Positions 55,514 through 64,000 of a DNA stretch of 64,000 nt are shown piece by piece. The position numbers were made by a program, and so were the translations under genes. Within the stretch, counting starts at the first letter, position 1. Each line of letters opens with the position of its first letter. The notes under the pieces were generated by a model. That model was not told the origin of the DNA and searched no databases. It worked only from the letters and a program-made list of their open reading frames with translations. The DNA comes from Schizochytrium sp. TIO01 (lineage: Eukaryota > Sar > Bigyra > Thraustochytrida > Thraustochytriidae), in contig SMSO01000037.1 in the NCBI GenBank assembly GCA_004764695.1, positions 3,098,337 to 3,162,336 on the forward strand, in the 5' to 3' direction.

Positions 55514-56127
55514 GCAGACTTCTTTAGAAGAAAGGTTACGAGACGCTTAAACTCTTCTCAAATTCCTCTGTATCGACGAAAGGGTTTCTCGCAGCAGCAG
55601 TGCTTCGTTCAACAATCGCGTTTTCATAATGCTTGTTATTCAATCAAGTTCTTCGTTTCTCAAGTACCAGCACAACTAAGGAACCGGCTTGGAACTAGAG
55701 GTATCCTACCTAATTAGACTAGTACTGGAGCTATCTGCGACATGGTTGAATTTTCAACTTGAAGTTGCAGTATTCACAAACGGAACTTTGTTTTCAAAAC
55801 GCAACCAAATGAAAAATAGAAAGTATCATTGGAATATTATTAGAGATACCAGATACGTCATATTTGGGCCTCTGTGCTATAGAATTAGTCATGCTAAGTC
55901 AATACAGTTACTACAGCCATAGAATGCCTTCCATATTAGTCTCTCTAATATCTTTCTGCGGAGTGCTAAAGGGAGGATATGAAAAGAACTCTAAATGTTG
56001 AGATGCCATTGTAGTACTGCTGAAAAGAGAGACATGCCAAAGTAATTAGAAAGGCAAATAACGGCCTAAAGACCAAAAATCAAAAGTTAAAGTCGGGAAA
56101 TGTATATGCAAATATGAATATTTCAAA
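55514..56127. other. Intergenic region between two minus-strand genes
   Basis: This region holds the promoter of the PH gene and the 3' flank of the TTL-family gene. It includes a GTATCCTACCTAATTAG stretch near 55700 related to the recurrent intergenic motif. No gene is seen. Confidence 0.55.
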
Positions 56128-57639
56128 CTAAAATGGGCGAGGGGCACGCTCATAAACCTTGTGGAACTTGACAGGAGATGGTTCTGCCATCGCGTCGGCA
56201 CTCGGCGCAAACCGAGGATCACGGTCAACCACAATGGAAAGAGTATCACGAAGAATACCATCAATAACAGGCTGCAGGCGTTCACCAGCCTTACTAAGAT
56301 CCGGTTCAGCATTAGCCTCAAGCAACCAAACACCCCAATTAGGGTCAATCATGAAATCAAGACCAAAGAGTTCGAAGCAGTTGGCGCGAGGTTGGAAAGT
56401 CAGTTCAGATGAGGTCGCCTCAACAACCTCTGCACACATGTCGTAGACACGGTTACGGACGGCCTCAAAGCGCTCACGTGCCTCGGTCTCATCCTTCGCA
56501 ACTCCTGAGGTAACCATGTCAGGAATTGTTTCCTCAAACAGTCGCATACAACGATGTTGATCCTCCTCAGATAGAACCTCCTGATGAGCAATGTTTGTCA
56601 AGTGTGCGCGAGTGTGCTCGATAGGAGCGTTGCTGTAGGGTTCTAAAGAAAAAATCGCCAAAAAGTCAGGAGACACGTATGCTGTAAGGTTTCCATGAAG
56701 AAGCATAAATACGCGGAGATGAAACTTCCGCCCATCCAGCAGTAGAGGTGGCAAATAGTACTGAAGAACAAAGTCACCAGCACGCTGCATTTCATCTGCT
56801 TTCACTAAGGCTTCCCGAAGGGTATCAGGAGAGTCTACCAGTGCAATTCCATTAGCTTGATTCGTAACACTCGGTTTAAGAATCCAAGTCTTTTGAGAAG
56901 CATTTTCAAACCCTGGAAACCCAGACCGCTCCAGAGCGGCTTCGAGAGCTTTATCAAAGGCTTCTTTTGAGTCTTCATGGCCATCGTTTGCCTCAAGAGT
57001 AAGAATATAAGACTTCGGCGCGATCGGGGTGCGGTCGGAGTACTTGGTACGCCACTTCTCCAAGATGTATCCAAGGTGGCCCTTACGGATGAGGCCCTTG
57101 CGGTTATAGTAGCAGCTCACCAGAGACTTTCCACTTGAGAACTGTTTGCCGAACCATTGCAAGTGCTCATACTCACCCCAGTGAAGGTCAAATGGAACCT
57201 CCTCGCCTTCTTCTTCAGGGACTGAAGTAGAAATGCGCCACTGTGGACGAGACTCGAATGCTGATAGCAGAAGATCCTGAACGTACTCATCTTCAAGCGT
57301 AACGAGTGCCACGAGGTCACGAGGTCCCGCGTCGGTATCCTGACCATTATTTCCATCAGCATCTGAGCCTTCAGAAGCTTCAATACCATAGCGTTCAGGA
57401 AAAAGATTTCTGTAATATGCTGCATGGTCAAACTTCTCCAGTTCCTCTTCTTCTTCATCGTCATCGTCCTCGCCTTCGTCCTCCGAAGACGACGAGTCCG
57501 AGTCGTCGTTCCTGCGACGGAACATGAGCATGGCTGCCAGGTCGCCATTGTCGCCAGCATCCTCGCCCAAGACACTCTGCAGTGCCGCCAGAGCCCCTGC
57601 GCTCAGCGAGAAGTCATCTCCTGTGCCGGATTCCGACAT
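56128..57639 (-). CDS. Tubulin-tyrosine-ligase (TTL) family protein
   Basis: The 503-residue protein carries an ATP-grasp TTL domain. Visible motifs are KGLIRKGHLGYILEKW (181-196), the ATP-binding WILKPSVTNQANGIAL (252-267), DGRKFHLRVFMLL (302-314) and the Mg-binding end FELFGLDFMIDPNWGVWLLE (422-441) followed by ANAEPDL. Family members add amino acids such as Tyr, Glu or Gly to tubulin or other proteins. The acidic N-terminus (SSSEDEGEDDDDEEEEE, 50-66) is a separate disordered region. The Arg/Lys and Glu/Asn active-site residues look present, so an active ligase is likely. I cannot choose between a true tyrosine ligase, a Pby1-like member and a TTLL glutamylase. It shares a 575-bp divergent region with the FN3 membrane protein gene. 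Confidence 0.88.
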   Translation of the reverse strand: MSESGTGDDFSLSAGALAALQSVLGEDAGDNGDLAAMLMFRRRNDDSDSSSSEDEGEDDDDEEEEELEKFDHAAYYRNLFPERYGIEASEGSDADGNNGQDTDAGPRDLVALVTLEDEYVQDLLLSAFESRPQWRISTSVPEEEGEEVPFDLHWGEYEHLQWFGKQFSSGKSLVSCYYNRKGLIRKGHLGYILEKWRTKYSDRTPIAPKSYILTLEANDGHEDSKEAFDKALEAALERSGFPGFENASQKTWILKPSVTNQANGIALVDSPDTLREALVKADEMQRAGDFVLQYYLPPLLLDGRKFHLRVFMLLHGNLTAYVSPDFLAIFSLEPYSNAPIEHTRAHLTNIAHQEVLSEEDQHRCMRLFEETIPDMVTSGVAKDETEARERFEAVRNRVYDMCAEVVEATSSELTFQPRANCFELFGLDFMIDPNWGVWLLEANAEPDLSKAGERLQPVIDGILRDTLSIVVDRDPRFAPSADAMAEPSPVKFHKVYERAPRPF

Positions 57640-58214
57640 CCTCTACACACAGGCCGCTCACGTCCTTGTCCAATTCCATTTCTGCTCGCAAAACCATTGA
57701 ATACAACAGACCAAGACCTAAAAACAATTTTATAAAAACAATTCATATGATGGTTTGTGAATAGAGAATGAAAAGTTACAATGAATTATGGGGTTCCCAA
57801 TACTATCGACTATAGAGGACGCAAATGAAGTATGTCTCAATATTCACTATTAGGCAAACAAATCCATCGTTATTCGATCTATTCATTGATTGATGATTCA
57901 ATTGAGATCGATCTCACATGAGCCTATTATGGCCAAGCACCAAACCGTGATTGAAGAGCAGCCACGCCTCTCTGCGTAGGGAGACGCTCTTTACTTCAGC
58001 GACACACTTGGGGTTGCTGGAGCCGGAGCGGCTGCCCAGAACCTACCTGCCACTCTACCTGCCCTGATTGAGCGGGCGCAGAGCAGAACGGCGGCAGTTT
58101 CCGGGTTGTGGCTTTTCATATTTTGGCCTCACTTGCTTGGCTTTGGTTAGCTCGAACTTATTCAACAATAAGAATTTACGAGATTGGGGTCTCTTGTGCA
58201 AAGATTCAGGCACT
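57640..58214. promoter_or_regulatory. Divergent upstream region, TTL / FN3 membrane protein
   Basis: This 575-bp interval separates two divergent ATG codons. The in-frame open stretch just before 58215 has no ATG, so I treat it as leader. There is a degenerate ATTGATTG-type stretch near 57885-57910. No other element was recognised. Confidence 0.45.
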
Positions 58215-59366
58215 ATGGGGGTCTCTGCGACAGAGTCCGCAGGAATATGTGCGAAATTGGGAGTGATGGAGGTCCTTGGTGTTCTGGTGATGCTTTTGGG
58301 GCTCGCACTGACGATTCTGGCGCCAGATATGGATATGCCCACTGCACCTGATCTCGCTGGGGACGCATCGGCAAGCAGCATCACTCTCATGTGGAACGCA
58401 CCGTTGTCAGGTTGTTACACGGAAATATGCAAGTATGAGCTAGAGATGGCAAAGGTTCACGTCGTGCATAGCCGCTCCGGACAGGCCAAGAAAGCTGAAT
58501 GGTATGCCGTAGAAAAGGGTCTTGTCGAATTCAAACCCAGGACACTCCTCAAACATACCGTTGAAAATCTTGAAGCCAATCAGCCATACCAGTTCAGGGT
58601 TCGCCACTGGGTAGCAGATCTTGAAAACCCTGGATCGAAGGGTGGTAAGTGGGGCCCCTTTAGTAAATCTTCAGGCAGAATATTCACAGAGCAGACACGC
58701 CGAGATGCTCGGGCTCGGTCAAAGAATCAATCAAGACGGATGGTGATTGATTGGAATGGAAAATTGCATAGATTGCGATCCTCAATAGTTTCATTTCTTT
58801 GGGGCACAGTGCACATGTCTTTGGTAACAATGCATTTGAGCCTCGTATGCGTCCTTTTTGGATTTGTTGCCCTCCTCACTGAATCATATGTACCAATCCT
58901 GGAGTTCTTCAATCGTGTGTTTTCTATACCAAAGTTTATCGTCATTTGCAGAACTGCTCTACTCATTCTCATCCTCGCATTAGTGGAACCTCTTGTGAGT
59001 ACAACAAATATCATGGGCCCGCTTCTCTACGGGGCCACAACAGTTGCAAACGTTTCTGCTGTAGTTGCCAGTGGAGGTCTCGCTATCAGCCTTTTGTGGT
59101 GGCATTGCTCTCGGTTTGAGTGGTGGGGCTTTTCCAATGCCCCAAGCTTCTTTGTTGGTGTATGTTTTCTCTCGGGTGTCTACTGGCGTCTCGCGAAACC
59201 GCTAGTTGCGCGTAACTTCCACGCTGAGTCAAGTCCTCAGACAGTCACTCTGCTCATGTATCTTCTTTGGCTGAGCGCTGTTTTTGCGATTGTTCTCATT
59301 GTCTCTCTTTCGACGCGAACCTTCTATGGTGCTCTGAGTGAACGAAAGGGCATCATGTCACGCTAA
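58215..59366 (+). CDS. FN3-domain multi-pass membrane protein
   Basis: The 383-residue protein starts at the first in-frame ATG (58215); the open frame continues 49 codons upstream but with no ATG. A hydrophobic segment at about 17-36 may be a signal anchor. Residues about 42-160 look like one fibronectin type III domain, with PTAPDLAGDASASSITLMWN, YELEMAKV and YQFRVRHWV. A basic linker (RRDARARSKNQSRRM) follows. Five further hydrophobic segments are near 205-222, 240-262, 274-296, 308-324 and 343-366. FN3 before a membrane bundle suggests that the FN3 faces the lumen or outside. I do not recognise the membrane part as a named family. It is convergent with the DUF711 gene. Confidence 0.8.
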   Translation: MGVSATESAGICAKLGVMEVLGVLVMLLGLALTILAPDMDMPTAPDLAGDASASSITLMWNAPLSGCYTEICKYELEMAKVHVVHSRSGQAKKAEWYAVEKGLVEFKPRTLLKHTVENLEANQPYQFRVRHWVADLENPGSKGGKWGPFSKSSGRIFTEQTRRDARARSKNQSRRMVIDWNGKLHRLRSSIVSFLWGTVHMSLVTMHLSLVCVLFGFVALLTESYVPILEFFNRVFSIPKFIVICRTALLILILALVEPLVSTTNIMGPLLYGATTVANVSAVVASGGLAISLLWWHCSRFEWWGFSNAPSFFVGVCFLSGVYWRLAKPLVARNFHAESSPQTVTLLMYLLWLSAVFAIVLIVSLSTRTFYGALSERKGIMSR

Positions 59367-59753
59367 ACAACGCAGGCTTCCAAACAAAAGGCTGCTTCTC
59401 GACTGGCAATAATCATTAGCAGCATTGTCTGCCAACAGATAGGTTTTGGTTTTTAACAACATAGATATTGTTATAACCAAGAATCTGATCAACAAAACCA
59501 GCATATGAAGTACTTTGTGAACTTATTATGACTATCTTGAGAAAGTAGAATCGGCGAAGACTATTCTCAGATTGGTCTAAGATATGACAGGAGGTGAAAA
59601 CTCATCCTTCCTAAAACTTGCCTTTTCTTAGAAATCGGATTTATCTATGCATGGTGATAATTTTTGACCTTGTGAATCTTAGCACATATTTGCAAGCCTC
59701 AAGCGATCAAGGTAGAATGTTCAAACTATTTTTTTTTCAATTCACATTATTAC
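59367..59753. other. Convergent intergenic region
   Basis: AT-rich 3' flanks of the FN3 membrane protein and DUF711 genes. Nothing recognisable is present. Confidence 0.6.
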
Positions 59754-61019
59754 TTAGGGAAGGCCCATAACTACGGAGTTGCAGAGGTATGGATTAGAAA
59801 ACGTTGTCATTTCACCGGCTTGCTTCCCCTGAACTGGAAGGACCCGGCAGGATAAGGGTTTTGACCACTTGCTCGATAGAGCCCATAGATCCATTAACAG
59901 AAGGGCAACTTTGTCTTGTCCAACATCACCGGGGACCGGAACGGTATCAACACCAACACCACATACTGCAGAAAACAACAACAGATCTTGCACAGTGAAA
60001 CGCCCTGCTGACGCTGCCTCAGCAAGGCCCTTATCTTCCATTTGGGGCAGCATTAGTCCAGAATAGCCACACAGGTTAACGTTGGCAGCTTTGCCAGCAT
60101 CGCGGATGGCCTGAGTCAACAAATAACAGAGTGAAAGTGTTCCTGTCGTTCCAAACATGCTAGCCTTAGGGTTATTATTAACATGACTCAACATGGTGTG
60201 GAATGCTTGACCAATACCAGGATCTGACAAACTTGGATTCATAGAGGCGTCCACACCCAAAAACGTTGCCTGAGTTGAGCAAGCAATTTCTTGACAGGCA
60301 CTTCCAAGTGGTTTAAGCATACTAACCATGCGATTCATGAGCTCCTCACGACAAAGCTTGTATGCTAAGGCATTCTCATTCTCGCCCATGGAAGCTGTAG
60401 CAGCATCCCAAGCTTCATTAAGCAGATTGCTGGTCTCCAAACCAACTGAGAAACAAATAACATCACTCGCAGAAAAATATGAAGCTGGGAAAAATGGGGT
60501 ACCACTAGGCACATTGGAGCTCACACAAAAACGGAAGCTACCCTCACCATTGCTTCCGATCTTGGCAACCTCCTTCGTTACACCAGCAAGCTTGAAGGCC
60601 CGGTCATAGTCAGGTAGAACTGAGGCAGCCTCGTTTTCTTGCGCCAGACTTGCTGATATATTCAAGTTAGATGACAGCTTGAGGATGCTTGGGATAAGGT
60701 TGAAATAGCAGGAGTCCTTGAGCAAACCAAGGTTGACAAATTGCACATCATGTTTTGCACAAATTGTGCCAAGCCGAGTTAGCTGAGCAAAAACCTCATC
60801 CTGACTCAGGGAAGCAAAATCAATGTACTCTTCGATCGGGTTGCATGACAAACGCAATGTCTGCACGACATCCACGTGTGCATTGCTAGCCAGTAGTTCA
60901 GTTTTAGCTTTCTCCAGAAAAGTTGCGACTGTCTCAACCTTTCGCGACAAGATTTTCTCATCGTCACAATCGCCATGACTCAGAGTTAGAGACGCAGTCA
61001 CCGTTCGTACTACCACCAT
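59754..61019 (-). CDS. DUF711/UPF0210 family protein
   Basis: The 421-residue protein belongs to the UPF0210/DUF711 family, found in bacteria, archaea and some protists and related to glycyl-radical-like folds without the radical site. Family features are the N-terminal RTVTASLTLS, the central GVDASMNPSLSDPGIGQA, CGYSGLMLPQMEDKGLAE and the C-terminal SAVCGVGVDTVPVPGD. It ends SNPYLCNSVVMGLP, which resembles the usual family terminus. Length is close to the bacterial homologues, so it appears complete. The biochemical function is not established. Presence in a eukaryote may reflect an old bacterial acquisition, though base composition is like its neighbours. Confidence 0.85.
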   Translation of the reverse strand: MVVVRTVTASLTLSHGDCDDEKILSRKVETVATFLEKAKTELLASNAHVDVVQTLRLSCNPIEEYIDFASLSQDEVFAQLTRLGTICAKHDVQFVNLGLLKDSCYFNLIPSILKLSSNLNISASLAQENEAASVLPDYDRAFKLAGVTKEVAKIGSNGEGSFRFCVSSNVPSGTPFFPASYFSASDVICFSVGLETSNLLNEAWDAATASMGENENALAYKLCREELMNRMVSMLKPLGSACQEIACSTQATFLGVDASMNPSLSDPGIGQAFHTMLSHVNNNPKASMFGTTGTLSLCYLLTQAIRDAGKAANVNLCGYSGLMLPQMEDKGLAEAASAGRFTVQDLLLFSAVCGVGVDTVPVPGDVGQDKVALLLMDLWALSSKWSKPLSCRVLPVQGKQAGEMTTFSNPYLCNSVVMGLP

Positions 61020-62689
61020 TCTATTTTATCTTGTCTTTCAATTGAACGTCTCTTTTCACTCTAACTAAGCTGTGTGGTGATAGTTTACTCAACAATCGCA
61101 AATTGTCTGGGCTTCTTCACAGCCGCAGAGGACTTCATTGAGTATTGAGTGCTCTCGATCAGCTTTTAAATCTAAAAAAATCTCTAAAAGATCCAAAAAA
61201 CAAAATTGAATAAATCGGAGCAACAAATAGTAGGAATCAAAGAAGTATGCCGGGGAGCTATCCATGATTAGGGCCAATTGATTACATAGAAACGTTTTAG
61301 AGTGGCGCATATTGACACTTCTAGATCAGAGAATTAATTGAGGGTTCAAAACCATCAATCTTGAAATTTTCTTCAAGTTTTGAGTGAAACAATATTAATT
61401 TCTATTGTCCAAACAGAGATGGACACGTTCTTCATTGTGTGAAACTTTTGCCTTTTCTCACTATGCAATAGATTTGCCATAAATATTCGACATTCTCAAA
61501 TTTCATGAAGTCATGCCTTCATCTTTCAAGCCATATAATTCAATAAATCAAAATAGATACTTGTGAACTTTATAAATCAAACCAATTACAGTTCTAGCAT
61601 TGATAAGTAGCTCGCATACGGAATCGCAGGCTAAGTTCGCCATTCAGTATATGTATCATGTCCTCGCTTCTCGAACTCTCATTTTCATCATTGGCCATGC
61701 TGGTAGTAAAAGTCTCCGGTCTCCAATCTTAAAGCTACTATTATTTTCCTTCTTTTCCTGCTTTCAGCTTTCAAGCAAGACTAGGCCTATTGTTATCACT
61801 AACTAGGACTCTTATGCTCTTCCCCTCACGACCTTACAAATAGCTACTAATGCAGACCTATGTGAGTATCCATTAGCACACCTCACAGTATTAGGTAACA
61901 ATGTCTTCTCCTTCTCGGCAAAAGTAGCCGTTGAGCGCACGTGCGTCAGAACAAAGTAACGATGACCGTGCTCGGGTTTCTTTTATTTCTTGAAGGCAGT
62001 CTGTGGCCTCACGAAAAAGCTTTGAGACTTTAGGAAGAACGAAGGGCATTGAAAACTATAGCAGATGGAAGTAGTAGAAGCGAAAACTGCGAGTGAGGGA
62101 TGAAACGGAGTTGGGCACAGCGAGAGACGGTTTGGCCAGCGAGTGAACCTAAAAGTGCAAAAGCAACTAAAAGCAATCACAGCAATCCGAAGGATTGACA
62201 TACTCCTTTATCTATTAGAGAGGTAACTTGTTTGCTGGTTAGTGCAGTCAATTGATTTGGACAAAAGCAGAAACTAGGATCCACGAATTCATTAAGCAAC
62301 TACCTGACACAGCAACGTTGTCTGCCAAGGTTGTTGCTGCTGCTGATACTGCTACAATCAACTGTGCTGTTAGAGTGGTAGCATACTTCTCATCAAAAAA
62401 GTAGACGGTCATCATATAAACTGAGAACTGGTACCTTGAGCCTCTACTACCTACCATCGCAGAGACTTTTAACTTGTCTTCAAGTGTATTGTGTGCACAA
62501 ACAGCGACGTCCTTACCCAATTCTGGTGTTGAGTGAGCAAATCCTATTTCCGCGCAGAGGACGCGGCGGCCACCGTGCCAAGGTGCAGCCTTCGAAGGTG
62601 AAGATCTGAAGCGGAGACAATACAAAGGCTTGCTGTGATTGCCGGTTCTCGGGATCGAATCGCATTGTGAACGCGTTGCCTCAAGCGCA
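61020..62689. other. Gene-free divergent intergenic region
   Basis: This 1.7-kb interval lies between the divergent DUF711 and right-edge genes. The longest open frame (62248-62706, -) overlaps the next gene's start and has no domain. The middle (61180-61600) is AT-rich. No repeat array, tRNA or transposon was recognised. Confidence 0.55.
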
Positions 62690-64000
62690 ATGAAGGATAC
62701 TGGCACCGACCAGCTTTCAAGCTTTGAGGCAATTTATAACTCAGAGATAGGCAATGATAGTTTGCAGGACCAGAATGATCTAGAGTATGCGCGTGTTCTA
62801 TTTACATTTACAGAGGTTGCCAAGGTCCTCAAGGGCAAAACATTTCTGCAGGGCGTAAAGAAGCTTTTTGCAGATTATGGTGCGATTGGAAGCGACGGGG
62901 TGCAACGAGTTGGTTCGAATGGTTTCTTGAAACTTACCATGGAGGGCAAGCTTGTACCATCAATTATTTCTAATATGGATGTATTACAATGTGTAGAAAT
63001 TTGCCTTGATCGAGGCTCCATGGAACGAGCTCACCACTCTGGATTATTGTTTGACACATTTGTGGAATGCCTTGGACGTCTCGCTATGTGCGCATACACG
63101 GGAGTTACGCCAGATCAGGTGGCAGAGCTACTAATGTTGCAGCTCGACCAGTTTACACGTTGTTTAACGTCACGTGGAGTAATCCAGCGTTCAACTCGTT
63201 TATTAAATAACCGCGCGCAAGCTGAAATTGAAGCTATTGCGCAAAAACGAAGACAGGGAGAGCAGAACGGTGTCACTGTTCACAGCAGTAGGTCACAGAA
63301 AAGAGAACATGAGCCATTTGCAGGTCAAAAGCAAAAGCTATCAGTGAAACCAAGTGAACATGTTTTCCTGACTAAAGATTCAGATGAAGTGCCATCCCCA
63401 CTCTCTGGAAGCAACATTCCTGTCCCAAGAATGGCACCACCTCCTTCACCTCAAAGCGGTAACTTTAGCGATGATGATAGTCTTGTTATTGGAAGCGTGT
63501 CAGAATGGGCCGTGAAACAAAAGTCAGTGTTTGCTCCAAGAAGCACGTGTTCACCAAATCCAGAGGATAAGATGGAATCTTTCCTCAGGCGTATGGAGCA
63601 GGATAAGCTTGAACGCGAGGAAAAGATCTCGCAAATGAGAAGGGTTGCAATTCGTGAAAATTCTACTCCCACCACAAAAAATACCTCACTGAGTGCAGAG
63701 AAACAAGCTAAGACAATGGAAAGGCTCCACGCGTCGCGCAAGAAGCACTTTGAAACTAAACGAGACAAATATCAAACCATTCGGACAACAGATGCGAAAA
63801 CGGGACAGCCGCTCTTTAAGCCACGGCTTATTAGTAAGCCTCTTGAAGAGCTTTCACGCTGTGGAACAGGTTCATCAATTGACAGTGATAGCGTGAATAC
63901 GCAAGACATGAATCGTTTTGATCGTCTTCATGCAGAAGCTCTCACTTTGCAACAACGTAAAACTGCACGTTTACGAGCAAATGAAGCAGCGCAAAGGCGA
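62690..64000 (+). CDS. Basic coiled-coil protein, 3'-truncated by window end
   Basis: An open frame begins at the ATG at 62690, shortly after an in-frame stop, and stays open for all 437 codons to the window edge, so the gene is incomplete at its 3' end. Residues about 30-160 are a compact helical region with VAKVLKGKTFLQGVKKLFAD and LLFDTFVECLGRLAMCAYTG. This resembles the EF-hand-like or helical modules of flagellar and centrosomal proteins. After that come Ser/Pro-rich linker, then charged helices (MERLHASRKKHFETKRDKYQ). The segment TGQPLFKPRL matches the TGxxLFxP motif seen in many protist cytoskeletal or ciliary proteins. No catalytic domain is visible. A ciliary or centrosomal role is inference, not established. 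Confidence 0.8.
   Translation, partial: MKDTGTDQLSSFEAIYNSEIGNDSLQDQNDLEYARVLFTFTEVAKVLKGKTFLQGVKKLFADYGAIGSDGVQRVGSNGFLKLTMEGKLVPSIISNMDVLQCVEICLDRGSMERAHHSGLLFDTFVECLGRLAMCAYTGVTPDQVAELLMLQLDQFTRCLTSRGVIQRSTRLLNNRAQAEIEAIAQKRRQGEQNGVTVHSSRSQKREHEPFAGQKQKLSVKPSEHVFLTKDSDEVPSPLSGSNIPVPRMAPPPSPQSGNFSDDDSLVIGSVSEWAVKQKSVFAPRSTCSPNPEDKMESFLRRMEQDKLEREEKISQMRRVAIRENSTPTTKNTSLSAEKQAKTMERLHASRKKHFETKRDKYQTIRTTDAKTGQPLFKPRLISKPLEELSRCGTGSSIDSDSVNTQDMNRFDRLHAEALTLQQRKTARLRANEAAQRR

Noticed and set aside
62248..62706. 152-residue minus-strand frame
   Set aside because: It overlaps the start of the right-edge gene, has no domain and has low coding character.
1..64000. CRISPR array, operon-like cluster or prophage
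   Set aside because: Tandem repeats here are microsatellites without spacers, and the genes are eukaryotic with introns and alternating strands.
1..64000. tRNA or rRNA genes
   Set aside because: I looked for A-box and B-box patterns and acceptor-stem pairing on both strands and found no convincing cloverleaf. A covariance-model scan would settle it.

Overview
This is nuclear DNA from a eukaryote. The genes encode RAD50, an ERV46/ERGIC3-type cargo receptor, a PPWD1-type spliceosomal cyclophilin, an ESF2/ABT1 ribosome-assembly factor, pyruvate kinase and a tubulin-tyrosine-ligase-family protein. Most are very long uninterrupted reading frames; two genes contain GT-AG introns. The non-coding DNA is full of tetranucleotide microsatellites. 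Large intronless genes, moderate GC and this repeat load fit a microbial eukaryote, and a stramenopile of the thraustochytrid/labyrinthulid type is my best guess. That guess is inference only; there is no rRNA or organellar marker in the window.

Layout: 1-5 kb is repeat-rich and gene-free. 5.0-14.5 kb holds a class V aminotransferase (broken by an apparent 1-base frameshift), PPWD1, a secreted class 3 lipase and pyruvate kinase. 14.5-23.6 kb is a gene desert with many simple repeats. 23.6-28.4 kb holds an ESF2/ABT1 homologue and a STAND/NB-ARC-like ATPase with C-terminal TPRs. 28.4-32.8 kb is another desert. 32.8-43.6 kb holds a TPR protein with a long disordered tail, a six-exon dienelactone hydrolase, a protein with two cyclic-nucleotide-binding-like domains, and ERV46/ERGIC3. 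43.6-46.3 kb is repeat-rich. 46.3-64.0 kb is the densest part: a two-exon tropinone-reductase-like SDR, RAD50, an LRR-NEL protein, a PH-domain protein, a TTL-family protein, an FN3/multi-pass membrane protein, a DUF711/UPF0210 protein, and the 5' part of a gene that runs off the right edge.

The genes do not form a pathway or operon-like unit; they are mostly unrelated housekeeping genes. Orientation alternates strongly: only 3 of 17 neighbouring pairs share a strand, so most genes sit in tail-to-tail pairs.

The most striking item is the intact gene at 53070-54773. It combines LPX-type leucine-rich repeats with a C-terminal domain that matches the NEL E3 ubiquitin ligase fold of the bacterial IpaH/SspH/SlrP effectors, including the catalytic C-x-D motif. 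It sits between RAD50 and a PH-domain gene in plainly eukaryotic DNA. Other items worth a second look are the NLR-like STAND-TPR protein, the frameshifted aminotransferase, two cyclic-nucleotide-binding domains with altered phosphate-binding cassettes, and a recurrent intergenic GTAGGTAC-type motif.
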